A stretch of DNA of 64,000 nt from Streptomyces mobaraensis NBRC 13819 = DSM 40847 (GCF_017916255.1 NZ_CP072827.1:7217501-7281500); one strand, 5' to 3'; shown: positions 23,237-31,733, numbered from the stretch's first letter. The notes: generated by a model not told the origin, from the letters alone. Program-made: numbers and translations.

Positions 23237-24121
23237 TCACTGCTGGGCGAGCATCTTCTTGCGCAGCCTGCCGAGGGTGCGGCTGAGCAGCCGGGAGACG
23301 TGCATCTGGGAGATGCCGAGCTCGGCGCCGATCTGCGACTGGGTCATCTCCTGCCCGAAGCGCATCTCCAGCATCAACCGTTCCCGCTCGTCCAGCTCCT
23401 GCAGCAGCGGCTTGAGGACGTGCAGCGCCTCGACCTTCTCCAGGTTCTCGTCCACGGTCCCGATCCGCTCCGACCACGAGCGCGAGGAGTCGTGACCGCG
23501 CGGGCCGGGCTCGGCGGGGGTGTCGATGGAGTGGGCGGAGTAGCCGTTGCTGGCGACCTGGGCCTCGATGACCTCGTCCTCGGAGAGGTCGAGCACCTCG
23601 GCCAGCTCCTTGACCGTCGGGGAGCGGCCCAGCCGGCCGGAGAGTTCCTCCGTCGCCTTGACGAGTTCCACCCGCAGTTCCTGGAGCCGGCGGGGGACGT
23701 GGACGGCCCAACTGGTGTCACGGAAGAAGCGTTTGATCTCGCCGGTGATGTAGGGGATGGCGAGGGTGGTGAACTCGACCTCACGGGTCAGATCGAACCG
23801 GTCGATCGCCTTGATCAGACCGATCGTGCCCACCTGGACGATGTCCTCCATCTGGTCGGCGCGACCGCGGAAGCGGCCGGCGACATAACGCACCAGGGAG
23901 AGGTTCATCTCGATGAGGGTGTTCCGGACGTACTGGTACTCGTGCGTACCTTCCTCCAGGACCGCCAGCCGGTCCAGGAAGAGCTTGTTCAGGGCCCGGG
24001 CGTCGCGCGGGTCGATGCCTCCCGCGTCCTCCACCTGCGGCAGATCCACACCGAGAGGCCCACCCGCCGCCGTGCTGCTCCGCGCGGCTCCGGCCGTCTG
24101 CGTCACGCTCGTGCTGGTCAC
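23237..24121 (-). CDS. RNA polymerase sigma factor of the SigB/SigF/SigG group
   Basis: The 294-residue group-3 sigma-70 protein has region 2 at about 65-135 (NLSLVRYVAGRFRGRADQMEDIVQVGTIGLIKAIDRFD, EFTTLAIPYITGEIKRFFRD). Region 3 follows (VPRRLQELR), and region 4 with its helix-turn-helix is at 240-290 (MTQSQIGAELGISQMHVSRLLSRTLGRLR). This group directs general stress and sporulation promoters (G-N-N-T, 14-16 bases, GGGTAC/T) in streptomycetes. The GTG is preceded by AAGGAGGG. AACTGT-N5-ACAGTT lies 14 bases upstream. The neighbourhood (CsbD, hydrophobic protein, gas vesicles) is typical of its regulon. The exact paralogue is not assigned. Confidence 0.95.
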   Translation of the reverse strand: MTSTSVTQTAGAARSSTAAGGPLGVDLPQVEDAGGIDPRDARALNKLFLDRLAVLEEGTHEYQYVRNTLIEMNLSLVRYVAGRFRGRADQMEDIVQVGTIGLIKAIDRFDLTREVEFTTLAIPYITGEIKRFFRDTSWAVHVPRRLQELRVELVKATEELSGRLGRSPTVKELAEVLDLSEDEVIEAQVASNGYSAHSIDTPAEPGPRGHDSSRSWSERIGTVDENLEKVEALHVLKPLLQELDERERLMLEMRFGQEMTQSQIGAELGISQMHVSRLLSRTLGRLRKKMLAQQ

Positions 24122-24135
24122 GTGCGCCCTCCTTC

Positions 24136-24152
24136 AACTGTGCTTGACAGTT
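24136..24152. promoter_or_regulatory. Short dyad upstream of the sigma factor gene
   Basis: AACTGT (24136-24141) and ACAGTT (24147-24152) form a perfect 6-base inverted repeat with a 5-base spacer, just upstream of the ribosome binding site. Possible operator. Confidence 0.3.
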
Positions 24153-24240
24153 CGGCTCCTGCCCCGGGTTCGCCGGGACATGCCTGTAAGCAGGGCGAAT
24201 TTCGGCCGGACTCCCATGCGGTTCCGGCCGGACAGCAGTG

Positions 24241-24272
24241 GGGCCCGGCGGGGATCAGGTCCCGCCGGGCCC
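24241..24272 (-). terminator. Perfect hairpin downstream of the small hydrophobic protein gene
   Basis: GGGCCCGGCGGG (24241-24252) pairs perfectly with 24261-24272 across an 8-base loop. It would end transcription of the minus-strand gene whose stop is at 24344. Between them lie short GGCCGTGATG-like repeats with no gene. Confidence 0.65.
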
Positions 24273-24343
24273 GAGGACGGGGCCGTGATGGCCGTGGTGG
24301 CCGTGATGCCCGCGGTGTCCGCGATGGCCGTGACGTCAGAAGG

Positions 24344-24514
24344 TCACCATCGGTACCAGCGACTGCGGCCGCCGCCCGAGTCCACGGAGCGCACGAGGAA
24401 GCCGAGCAGCCAGATGACGAGCACCGCCACGGCGACCCACCACAGAATCTTCACGGCGAATCCGGCACCGAAAAGGATCAGAGCGAGGAGCAGGACCAGA
24501 AGAAGGGGAACCAT
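24344..24514 (-). CDS. Small hydrophobic membrane protein
   Basis: The 56-residue protein is almost entirely membrane-embedded: two segments at about 2-20 and 22-42, then a short basic, Gly-rich tail (SVDSGGGRSRWYRW). Proteins of this size and composition are common in streptomycete stress loci beside csbD. The ATG at 24514 is chosen because GGAGG precedes it by 9 bases; the longer frame would add a charged N-terminus without a ribosome binding site. Its role in membrane stress is inferred from context only. Confidence 0.7.
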   Translation of the reverse strand: MVPLLLVLLLALILFGAGFAVKILWWVAVAVLVIWLLGFLVRSVDSGGGRSRWYRW

Positions 24515-24729
24515 GGAAATCAACCTCCGACGTGTCGTCTTCCCGATGCTTTCGCTTTTATCCGCGCTTCCTTTCTTCATGCCGGGCCGATACGGATTCG
24601 AGACCGAACTCGCCCGGCGCGCATACGACTTAGGTGCGCCGGTGGCCGATGGGTTTACGGAGGGCGGGCCCGGGCAGTCGCCGGGATGAAATCACCACGG
24701 ACCGCCATCGACACCGAGGAGATATCGAG

Positions 24730-24903
24730 ATGAGCGCTCAGGAAAAGGCCAAGGCCAAGGCGGAGCAGGCCAAGGGCAAGCTCAAGGAGCAGGCCGGCCG
24801 GGCCGTCGGCAACGAGAGCAAGGAGGCCGAGGGCCGGGCCGACCAGGCCAAGGGCGACCTGCGGGGCGCCAAGGAGAAGGCGAAGGACGCGTTCCGCGAC
24901 TGA
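24730..24903 (+). CDS. csbD: CsbD family stress protein
   Basis: The 57-residue, highly charged, Lys/Ala/Glu-rich helical protein has the repeated A(K/D)QAKG pattern of CsbD (AEQAKGKLKEQAGRAVGNES, RADQAKGDLRGAKEKAKD). Members are abundant general-stress proteins of unknown mechanism, under sigma-B control in Bacillus. The ATG is preceded by GAGGAG. An upstream GTTT (24653-24656), 15 bases, GGGCAG (24672-24677) resembles a SigB-type promoter with two changes from consensus. Confidence 0.92.
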   Translation: MSAQEKAKAKAEQAKGKLKEQAGRAVGNESKEAEGRADQAKGDLRGAKEKAKDAFRD

Positions 24904-24924
24904 CGTCCTTCCGGTGGGACCCCC

Positions 24925-24958
24925 GAGGGGGCCGCGGTCCGAGGACCGCGGCCCCCTC
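24925..24958 (+). terminator. Perfect hairpin after csbD
   Basis: Arms 24925-24940 and 24943-24958 are perfect 16-base complements around a 2-base loop, 22 bases after the csbD stop codon. Confidence 0.75.
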
Positions 24959-24972
24959 GCCGTTCCGGAGAA

Positions 24973-25005
24973 CGCCCCCCGTTCCGGAACCCGGAACGGG
25001 GGGCG
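24973..25005 (-). terminator. Perfect hairpin serving the convergent SRPBCC gene
   Basis: Arms 24973-24987 and 24991-25005 are perfect 15-base complements around AAC. It directly follows the csbD hairpin, so each convergent gene has its own terminator. Confidence 0.75.
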
Positions 25006-25013
25006 CCTCAGGC

Positions 25014-25463
25014 TCACACCCGGCCGCGCCACCGGCCCGTCTCCAGGCCGCGCGACTCGATGAACGTCTTGAACCGCTCCAGATCGCCCGTGGCCTGCCG
25101 GCGGACGAACCCGAGCTTGTCGCCCACCGTGTCCACCACGCCCTCCGGCGTGTGGTCGAACTGGAGCATCACCTTGGTCCGGGCCGCGTCCAGCCGGTGG
25201 AACGTGACGACGCCCGCCTGCCGGACGTCACCGTCCACGGTGGTCCACGCCACCCTCTCGTCCGGGATCTGCTCGGTGATCACCGCGTCGAACTCCCGCC
25301 GGACCCCGTCCGTCTTGGTCACCCAGTGCGTCAGCGTCGGCGAACGCTGCTCGACCCGCTCCACGCCCTCCATGAATTGCGGGAACTCCTCGAACTGCGT
25401 CCACTGGTTGTACGCCGTGGTGACCGGAACGGCGACCTCGACGGATTCCTCGATCTGCGACAT
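25014..25463 (-). CDS. SRPBCC (polyketide cyclase/dehydrase-like) family protein
   Basis: The 149-residue START/Bet v1-like fold begins with the signature VEVAVPVTTAYNQWTQFEEFPQFMEGVERVEQ. Strands follow (WVTKTDGVRREFDAVITEQIPDERVAWTTVDG), with a long C-terminal helix (GDKLGFVRRQATGDLERFKTFIESRG). The family binds hydrophobic ligands. Homologues are often found in actinobacterial stress islands with csbD. The ATG is preceded by GAGGAGG. The 278-base gap to the next gene shows no further frame of interest. Confidence 0.9.
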   Translation of the reverse strand: MSQIEESVEVAVPVTTAYNQWTQFEEFPQFMEGVERVEQRSPTLTHWVTKTDGVRREFDAVITEQIPDERVAWTTVDGDVRQAGVVTFHRLDAARTKVMLQFDHTPEGVVDTVGDKLGFVRRQATGDLERFKTFIESRGLETGRWRGRV

Positions 25464-25741
25464 GCTGCCTCCTCGCGCGGTAGGTACGCGCCGTGTACAG
25501 AGGGAAAGGCGGACACGTCGCGGATGCCCGGGAATCCGGCGGGCAGACATGCCGTTCCGGCGGTTCTCCGATCCGGCGGGACGGAACACATTCGTCGCCG
25601 GAGAACCACACGTCCCGGCGGCAATGCCGGAAACACCCCTTTGCGCGCGCCCTTTTCCGCGCCCGTACGCGCCCCGCAGAATGGGCGCCCGGCAGCACCG
25701 GAGCGAGCGCATGGAAACCGCGAAGAAGGGGGTGAAAGCGG

Positions 25742-26008
25742 ATGAACCACACCAACACGGACCATCCGGGTTTCGCCGCCCTGTCGGCCCGGCTGACCGG
25801 ACGGGACGAGGACGAACTGCGGGCGACCGGGCTCGTCCGGCTCTACCACGACGCCACGCTGGAACGGGTCGGCCGGGAGGCCGTCGGGCGGTTCCTCGAC
25901 GACCTCGACGCGGCGGGCGGCGACCCCGACGCGCTGGTGGATCCGGAGTCGCGCGGGATCGCGCGGGCCATCGTGCAACTGTGGCGGACGGGCGTCTGGC
26001 CGCCCTGA
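25742..26008 (+). CDS. Small acidic hypothetical protein
   Basis: The 88-residue protein is soluble and helical. DEDELRATGLVRLYHDATLERVGREAVGRFLDDLDAAGGDPDALVDPESRGIARAIVQLWRTG is the informative part, read in shorter blocks as amphipathic helices. No family is recognised. The ATG is preceded by AAGGGGG. It is divergent from the SRPBCC gene and may belong to the same stress block. Confidence 0.6.
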   Translation: MNHTNTDHPGFAALSARLTGRDEDELRATGLVRLYHDATLERVGREAVGRFLDDLDAAGGDPDALVDPESRGIARAIVQLWRTGVWPP

Positions 26009-26060
26009 CCGGGGAGCGGTAGTAGGGGAGCGGCCGGACGCCCGGACGCGCGGGCGGGGC

Positions 26061-28118
26061 TCAGCGGGTGGCGATGGCCGGGTCGCTCACCCCGGAGGCG
26101 CCCGTCTCGACGTGCCCGGCGAAGCGCCGCAGGTAAGTGCCCTCCTCATGCGAGACCACCGTGACGTCGTACCACCGCTTGCCCGCCCGCGTCCGCACCG
26201 TGTGCCGCACGGTGGCGCCCGGCCGCACGGTCAGGGTCTCGGCCGGGCCGCCGTAGGCGTCGGTGACGGTCAGGTGGCAGTCGGCCGTGCCCCGCTGGGT
26301 CAGGACGAGGTCGAGGTCACCGGTGGCCGCGTTGTGGCGGGCGGTGACCTCGGGGCCGGCGGTGCCGCCCGGACCTCTGAAGCTCCGGAGGAAGCCGTTC
26401 GGGCCGTGCACCGTGAGGTCGTAGACGCCCTTGGAGTACGCCGTGTTCCAGGTGTCGGCGATCGTCTTCCCGGCCTCCGTGGTGTAGGTCCACGGGCCGT
26501 CCGTGCGGTTGGGCGAGGTGACGAGGAACTGCGCGCCCGCCGCCTCGCCGCCGCCGAACGTCAGGGTGTACCTGCCGGTCGCCGGCGTCCCCGTCCCGTC
26601 GGTGAACGGCGCGTAGGGCAGCGGCCGGGTGGGACGGGAGCCCGGCTCCTGGCGGGGGAGGGAGCCGGTCGCGGGCGGCTTGGGGACGTAGTCGGGGTGG
26701 CGCAGCCGGTCCGGGGGCCGGTAGCCGTCCGTGGCCGGCAGCGCGGCGGGCCCGGTGCTCGCCCGGCTGAAGTCGAAGGCGGAGGTGAGATCGCCGCACA
26801 CCGCCCGCCGCCACGGCGAGATGTTGGGCTCGCGCACCCCGAAGCGGCTCTCCATGAACCGGATGACCGAGGTGTGGTCGAAGACCTCGGAGCACACGAA
26901 ACCGCCGGTGCTCCACGGCGAGACCACCAGCATCGGTACGCGCTGCCCCAGCCCGTAGGGGCCCGCCGTCTTGCCGATGCTCCCCTTGTAGAGGTCGGGC
27001 CCCGGGTCGACGGTGGACAGTCCCTGGGCCGCGGAGGCCGGCGGGAAGGGCGGGACGACGTGGTCGAAGAAGCCGTCGTTCTCGTCGTAGGTGATGAACA
27101 GCGCGGTGCGGCTCCACACCTCGGGGTCGGCGGTGAGCGCGTCCAGCACCTGGGCGATGTACCAGGCGCCGTAGTTGGCGGGCCAGTTGGGGTGCTCGCT
27201 GTACGCCTCCGGCGCGGCGATCCAGGAGACCTGCGGCAGCCTGCCGGCCTTCACGTCCGCCTTGAGGACGTCGAAGAGGCCGTCGCCCTTGCGGACGTCG
27301 GTCCCGGTGCGGGCCTTCTCGTACAGCGGGTCGCCCGGCTTGGCGTCGCGGTAGGCGTTGAAGTAGAGGAGCGAGTTGTCGCCGTAGTTCCCCCGGTAGG
27401 CATCGCCGGTCCAGCCCCACTTGCCCTTGGCGTCCAGGCCGTCGCCGACGTCCTGGTAGACCTTCCACGAGATCCCGGCCTTCTCCAGCCGCTCGGGGTA
27501 GGTGGTCCAGCCGTACCCCGCCTCGTCGTTCCCGAGGACCGGGCCGCCGCCCTTGCCGTCGTTGCCGGTGTACCCGCTCCACAGGTAGTAGCGGTTGGGG
27601 TCGGTGGACCCGATGAACGAGCAGTGGTAGGCGTCGCAGAGGGTGAACGCGTCGGCGAGGGCGTAGTGGAACGGTATGTCCTCGCGGGTCAGGTACGCCA
27701 TGGTGGTCGCCGTCTTGGCCGGCACCCACTGGTCGTAGCGGCCCTTGTCGAAGGCCCGCTGCCCGCCCGCCCAGTCGTGGTTGAGGTCTTGGAGGAACTG
27801 CATGCCCAGGTGGTCGGCCTTGGGGCGGAACGGCAGGATGTCGCGCTTGCCGTCCGACTGGTGCCAGACGGACTTCCCGCTGGGCAGGGTCACGGGCCGC
27901 GGGTCACCGAAGCCGCGTACGCCCCGCAGGGACCCGAAGTAGTGATCGAAGGAACGGTTCTCCTGCATCAGGACGACGATGTGCTCGACGTCCCGGATGC
28001 TGCCGGTGCTCCGCCGGGCCGGAATGGCGGCGGCGCGGGCGATGCTGCCGGACAGCGCGGTGAACGCGGCGGTGCCGCCGGTCAGTTGCAGGAACCGCCG
28101 GCGGTCGATCTCTCCCAT
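26061..28118 (-). CDS. Tat-exported phosphocholine-specific phospholipase C
   Basis: The 685-residue protein opens with a twin-arginine signal (RRRFLQL at residues 6-12, then a mild hydrophobic stretch to ARAAA). The phosphoesterase catalytic domain (about 45-430) has VLMQENRSFDHYFG and ITYDENDGFFDHVVPP, motifs of the PlcC/acid-phosphatase superfamily. Two C-terminal beta domains (about 495-685) match the repeat domain of non-haemolytic PlcN/PlcH. It hydrolyses phosphatidylcholine or sphingomyelin outside the cell. The ATG at 28118 follows AGAGG; a TTG two codons earlier is less likely. It may serve phosphate or choline scavenging. Confidence 0.93.
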   Translation of the reverse strand: MGEIDRRRFLQLTGGTAAFTALSGSIARAAAIPARRSTGSIRDVEHIVVLMQENRSFDHYFGSLRGVRGFGDPRPVTLPSGKSVWHQSDGKRDILPFRPKADHLGMQFLQDLNHDWAGGQRAFDKGRYDQWVPAKTATTMAYLTREDIPFHYALADAFTLCDAYHCSFIGSTDPNRYYLWSGYTGNDGKGGGPVLGNDEAGYGWTTYPERLEKAGISWKVYQDVGDGLDAKGKWGWTGDAYRGNYGDNSLLYFNAYRDAKPGDPLYEKARTGTDVRKGDGLFDVLKADVKAGRLPQVSWIAAPEAYSEHPNWPANYGAWYIAQVLDALTADPEVWSRTALFITYDENDGFFDHVVPPFPPASAAQGLSTVDPGPDLYKGSIGKTAGPYGLGQRVPMLVVSPWSTGGFVCSEVFDHTSVIRFMESRFGVREPNISPWRRAVCGDLTSAFDFSRASTGPAALPATDGYRPPDRLRHPDYVPKPPATGSLPRQEPGSRPTRPLPYAPFTDGTGTPATGRYTLTFGGGEAAGAQFLVTSPNRTDGPWTYTTEAGKTIADTWNTAYSKGVYDLTVHGPNGFLRSFRGPGGTAGPEVTARHNAATGDLDLVLTQRGTADCHLTVTDAYGGPAETLTVRPGATVRHTVRTRAGKRWYDVTVVSHEEGTYLRRFAGHVETGASGVSDPAIATR

Positions 28119-28313
28119 GGGCAAGGTGACCTCTGAGGGTGTGTGGGGGAAGGGGGACGAAGCGCTCCAAGGACAGCGAGGCGGGTGGAAGGGGTGGTGG
28201 CGACACTGTGACGCCGGGGGGTACGGCAGGGGAACAGGGTGTCCGCGCCATCCCGGGACCCGTCCGGCGCCTGAGATCAGCCGGCGGATCCGGGCGACAG
28301 AACGGCCGACGGA

Positions 28314-30134
28314 TCAGCCGACGTCCAGGACGTGCCGCAGCCCCTGCCGCCAGCGCTGCCGGTCCAGCGCCCGGGCCGCGGCGAACTCCGGCGCCTCGTA
28401 CCCCCGGAACGTCCGGACCTCCGCCGCACCGCCCCCGCCCGTACCCCCCGCCGCGGCCAGGATCGCCCCGGCGGCCCGCCGCCCGGCCTCGTTCGCCGTC
28501 TCCATCGAGGCGAAGTCGACGTTGCTGTACGTCCGGACGTGATCGGCGGCCAGGAACAGGTTCCCCACGGCGGTGGTGGCCTCGGGCCGCAGGTCCCAGG
28601 AGCCGGCGGTGTTCATCAGGAACGGGTCGTCGTCGCGCAGGCCGCCGCTGCCGTCCTCGGTGATCGCCTCGTCCAGGTTCCAGGTCTCCAACCGGGCGTC
28701 GTCCAGCGGCGCGTGGTCGGCGAGGTGCGCCTTCATCTGCGCCCACACCTCGCGTGCGACCTCGGCCCGGGTGCAGCGCCGGGCGGGTTTGCCGTAGAGG
28801 ATGCCCGGTGTCTCCCAGTCGGAGATCACCACGGACAGCGACTCCCGCACCCGCCCGTCGCCCCAGGTCCGGGCGAAGGGCGCCGACCAGACCCGGGACT
28901 GGGCGATGGACGCCAGCTTCCAGGGGGAGTCCACGTGGACGACGTGGCCCCGGATGCCGGGGGCCTGCTCGCGGAGGTAGTACTGGATGCCGCCGCACCA
29001 GGTGTGCCGCAGCCCGTCCATGGCCGCCAGCCGGGGGTCGGCCGACCGGAGGGCGGGGTTCCAGAGGCGGACGGCCCGGTCGGCGGGGAGGGCGACCACG
29101 AACCAGTCGGCGTCGATCCGTTCCGTCGTGCCGTGCGCGGTCCGGGTCGTCGCCGAGGCGATCCGGCCGCCGCGCAGGTCGAGCCGCTCCACGGTGCGGC
29201 CGAAGACGAACCGCACGCCGAGCGAACGCAGGTGGGCCGCCCAGGGGTCGAGCCACGCCTCACTGGTCGGCGCGTCGAAGACGCGGTCGAACGGCCCGCC
29301 GGCGTCACTGCCGCGGCCCGCCAGGTCGTAGAGGATGGACTCCATGCCCTGGCCGCAGGTCCGGGTGCTGGCCACGGGCGCCCGGAGCGCCTGCAGCAAC
29401 TGGACGCCGCCGCCGAGGAACTTCTGGTAGTCCTCCGACATCCCGTCCGCCCGGATGAAGTCCCACCAGCGCACGTACTCCCACTGCCCGAACCGGCGTT
29501 CCGTACAGCTCGTCAGCAGCATCACCGCCTGCTTGGCGAAGAACAGCGCCTCCCACGGCGGCAGGCGCACGCCCTCCTGGAGGAGGCCGGCGAGCGAGGC
29601 GATCAGCAGGTTCGCGTCGGAGAGCGACGGCGGGGCCCACCGGGCGACGGGGACGGGGATGTCCGGCCGCCCCGGGACGCGGGCGAACTCGCCCCACCGC
29701 ACGGGGGTGAGCCGGGAGTGCACGCTCCGCCCGCCGGGCAGCGGGATGCGGCGGAGGGTGTCGGGGAGGTTGTGGTAGAAGCCGAACACCCCGCGGTGGC
29801 CGTGCTCGCCGGGCAGGTCCCGGCGGCCCCCGGTACCGGTGTGCGGGACGTACAGGGAGCGGGCCTTGCCACCGGGGACCGCGCGCCGCTCGTACACCGT
29901 CACCGCGAAACCGCGTTCCGCGAGCTCGTGGGCGACGGTGAGGCCGCCGACGCCGGCGCCGATCACGGCGACGCGACGGCCGTCCGCGGACCGGGCCGCC
30001 CGCCGGGACGCGGACCGCGCGGTGCCCGGCGCCAGGCCGGACGCGGCGCCCGCCGCCGCCCCGAGGAACAGGGTGCGACGGCGGGGATCCACGGACGGTC
30101 CGGCTGCCGCGGGCAGTTCGGGCATGGAGCGCAC
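28314..30134 (-). CDS. FAD-dependent oxidoreductase (amine oxidase/hydroxysqualene dehydroxylase-like), probably Tat-exported
   Basis: The 606-residue protein has an N-terminal RRRTLFLGAAAGAASGLAPG stretch resembling a Tat signal. The FAD Rossmann motif GAGVGGLTVAHELAERGFAVTVYE follows (about 58-82), with PGGKA and a C-terminal NLFLAADHVRTYSNVDFASMETANEAGRRAA FAD-closing segment. It belongs to the flavin amine oxidase/phytoene desaturase superfamily; homologues are often annotated hydroxysqualene dehydroxylase. No hopanoid genes are adjacent, so the substrate is open. GTG at 30134 and ATG at 30125 are both served by the GGAGGAAGGGG upstream. Confidence 0.85.
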   Translation of the reverse strand: MRSMPELPAAAGPSVDPRRRTLFLGAAAGAASGLAPGTARSASRRAARSADGRRVAVIGAGVGGLTVAHELAERGFAVTVYERRAVPGGKARSLYVPHTGTGGRRDLPGEHGHRGVFGFYHNLPDTLRRIPLPGGRSVHSRLTPVRWGEFARVPGRPDIPVPVARWAPPSLSDANLLIASLAGLLQEGVRLPPWEALFFAKQAVMLLTSCTERRFGQWEYVRWWDFIRADGMSEDYQKFLGGGVQLLQALRAPVASTRTCGQGMESILYDLAGRGSDAGGPFDRVFDAPTSEAWLDPWAAHLRSLGVRFVFGRTVERLDLRGGRIASATTRTAHGTTERIDADWFVVALPADRAVRLWNPALRSADPRLAAMDGLRHTWCGGIQYYLREQAPGIRGHVVHVDSPWKLASIAQSRVWSAPFARTWGDGRVRESLSVVISDWETPGILYGKPARRCTRAEVAREVWAQMKAHLADHAPLDDARLETWNLDEAITEDGSGGLRDDDPFLMNTAGSWDLRPEATTAVGNLFLAADHVRTYSNVDFASMETANEAGRRAAGAILAAAGGTGGGGAAEVRTFRGYEAPEFAAARALDRQRWRQGLRHVLDVG

Positions 30135-30301
30135 CCCTTCCTCCGGAGCCCGGACCGGAGGGGCCCGGGGCTCACGCCGGACGCTACGGGCCGGGTGCGC
30201 GCCCGGGTCGGAAAACGCCGCCGGGTCCGTCGAACGGGTTGTGGTGTCGCTCGCGGGTGCCGTCGTTCTGGCTGTCGGTGCGACCGTGCGATGATCGGTC
30301 G

Positions 30302-30499
30302 GTGAGGAAGCGGGAACGTGAGTGCGAGCGCTGCGGACGGCTCGGCCGGAGGCGCCGGCGGAAGTGCCGGCGGTGCCGGACCGGGCGGTTCGAGACGGCG
30401 GACACCGTGGCCGACATCGCCGAGACGGCGGTGGAGGTGGGGGCGTTGCGGGCGGTGGCGCGCGGGGTGAGTGCCCTGGCGAGGGCGTTCTTCGTGTGA
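30302..30499 (+). CDS. Mini-protein with a zinc-knuckle-like CxxC pair
   Basis: The 65-residue basic protein has CERC (about residues 7-10) and CRRC separated by an Arg-rich linker, a likely four-Cys zinc site. A helical, non-basic C-terminal half follows (ETADTVADIAETAVEVGALRAVARG). The GTG at 30302 is preceded by GATGAT (about 30289-30294), which would give a leaderless mRNA; no Shine-Dalgarno sequence is seen. No family is assigned. It ends 31 bases before the heptanucleotide repeat. Confidence 0.5.
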   Translation: MRKRERECERCGRLGRRRRRKCRRCRTGRFETADTVADIAETAVEVGALRAVARGVSALARAFFV

Positions 30500-30530
30500 C
30501 GCCGACGGGCCCCGGACGGTTGGGCGGGCC

Positions 30531-30614
30531 GCTCGCCGCTCGCCGCTCGCCGCTCGCCGCTCGCCGCTCGCCGCTCGCCGCTCGCCGCTCGCCGCTCGCC
30601 GCTCGCCGCTCGCC
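30531..30614. repeat. Heptanucleotide tandem repeat, 12 copies of GCTCGCC
   Basis: Twelve uninterrupted copies of GCTCGCC span 30531-30614. Degenerate GCGGATCGGCCG-like units follow to about 30690. The array is intergenic, between the 3' ends of the zinc-knuckle gene and the convergent secreted-protein gene. Perfect copies imply recent expansion. Confidence 0.95.
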
Positions 30615-30678
30615 GGATCGGCGGATCGGCCGCCGGTTCGGAGGAGCGTCTTCCGGCTCGGCGGATCGGCCGGCCGGC

Positions 30679-31065
30679 TCAGCGGATCGGCCGGAACGAG
30701 AAGTACGTGTGCGACGGGTCGTTCCAGGAGCGGCCGGAGGCGACGAGCGCGGTCGCGCTGCCGACGCAGTCGCTGCTCGGCCAGAGGTGCACGGTCCGGT
30801 TGGTCATGTTGGTGCCCCGGACCGCCCCGGCCGAGGACGTGTTGTAGCAGACACCGATCTCGGGGCTGAGTTCGATGCCCCGCCGGCCCGCGAAGTCGAA
30901 CCATTCGACGTAGCAGGTCCCGCCGCCGGGCGGCGGGCAGGCCGGCTCCATCGAGCGGGCCGCGGCGCGGCCCGCCGTGCCGGGGGCCGTCTGGGACAGG
31001 CCGGTCGCCCCCAGGACGAGGACGGCGGCGCACAGGAGACGCGGGATCGCACGGCGACGGATCAT
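30679..31065 (-). CDS. Small secreted four-cysteine protein
   Basis: The 128-residue precursor has a signal peptide (MIRRRAIPRLLCAAVLVLGATGLSQ..., cleavage near residues 25-35). The mature domain has four Cys (CPPPGGGTC, GVCYN, DCVG) and aromatic beta strands (YVEWFDFAGRRGIELSPEIG). The layout resembles small secreted beta proteins of the peptidase-inhibitor I36 type, but I cannot confirm this. The ATG at 31065 is preceded by GGGAGGGG. It is convergent with the zinc-knuckle gene across the tandem repeat. Confidence 0.65.
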   Translation of the reverse strand: MIRRRAIPRLLCAAVLVLGATGLSQTAPGTAGRAAARSMEPACPPPGGGTCYVEWFDFAGRRGIELSPEIGVCYNTSSAGAVRGTNMTNRTVHLWPSSDCVGSATALVASGRSWNDPSHTYFSFRPIR

Positions 31066-31195
31066 GGGAATCCCCTCCCGTCCGGAAACGCGTGGATGCG
31101 TGGTTCGTCCGGACTTCCCCGTCATGGTCATGCCTGGCTGTGCGGCCGTCCATCACCCGAACGAGGGGCACCCGCCGCTCATCCGCCGGCTCCCG

Positions 31196-31483
31196 TCACC
31201 CGCGGCCCAGCAGCGGTCCCAGCGGACCGAGGTCCAGGTCGAGTTCCGCGGGGTCCAGGTCGTACTGCCGGCAGAGGCCGTCCATGCGGTCGGCGAGCAG
31301 CATCAGGGTCATGCCGATCCGCTCCTCCTGCTCCTCGGTGAGGTCGCCCTGGTCGACGCGGCGCAGCGCCTGACGCTCCATCAGCTCGCGGAGGAGCTCG
31401 AGGATGGTCAGGACGAGTTTCATCAGGTCGCGTTCGACGGTGTCGCGGTCCAGCTCCACACGGCGGTTCACGGCCGCGCCCAT
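31196..31483 (-). CDS. gvpK: Gas vesicle protein GvpK
   Basis: The 95-residue helical protein carries the GvpK pattern: VNRRVELDRDTVERDLMKLVLTILELLRELMERQALRRVDQGDLTEEQEERIGMTLMLLADRMD, read across residues 5-68. It ends in an acidic Leu/Asp tail. GvpK is an assembly factor present in most gas vesicle clusters. It is the last gene of the operon here, 7 bases after gvpS. GGAG precedes the ATG. Confidence 0.93.
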   Translation of the reverse strand: MGAAVNRRVELDRDTVERDLMKLVLTILELLRELMERQALRRVDQGDLTEEQEERIGMTLMLLADRMDGLCRQYDLDPAELDLDLGPLGPLLGRG

Positions 31484-31490
31484 GTCTCCG

Positions 31491-31733
31491 TCATCCCTCC
31501 GTGTCGTCGCTCCGTCGCTCGTCCGTCGTCCCGGCCGGGTCCCGGCGGTCCTCCCAGGGCGAGGGCACCCGGGCGTCCACGGAGCTGATCAGGGCCCGCA
31601 GATCGATCCGGACGAGGTCGACGTCCGCGATCCGCAGGGTGATGTCGCCGGTGAGCACCACCCCGCCGGCCAGCAACCGGTCGAGGAGGTCCACCAGGGA
31701 CAGCCGCTCCGCCGGGAGCCCGCCGGCGTTCAC
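31491..31733 (-). CDS. gvpS: Gas vesicle protein GvpS (GvpA/J-like)
   Basis: The 80-residue protein of the GvpA fold has LVDLLDRLLAGGVVLTGDITLRIADVDLVRIDLRALISSVD, with the alternating hydrophobic beta hairpin of the vesicle ribs, and a charged C-terminal tail. Its GTG overlaps the gvpL stop codon (GTGA, 31730-31733). GvpS is a minor GvpA-like component found in actinobacterial clusters. Confidence 0.9.
   Translation of the reverse strand: MNAGGLPAERLSLVDLLDRLLAGGVVLTGDITLRIADVDLVRIDLRALISSVDARVPSPWEDRRDPAGTTDERRSDDTEG

Noticed and set aside
30531..30614. CRISPR array
   Set aside because: The repeat is a direct heptamer array without spacers and no cas genes are present.
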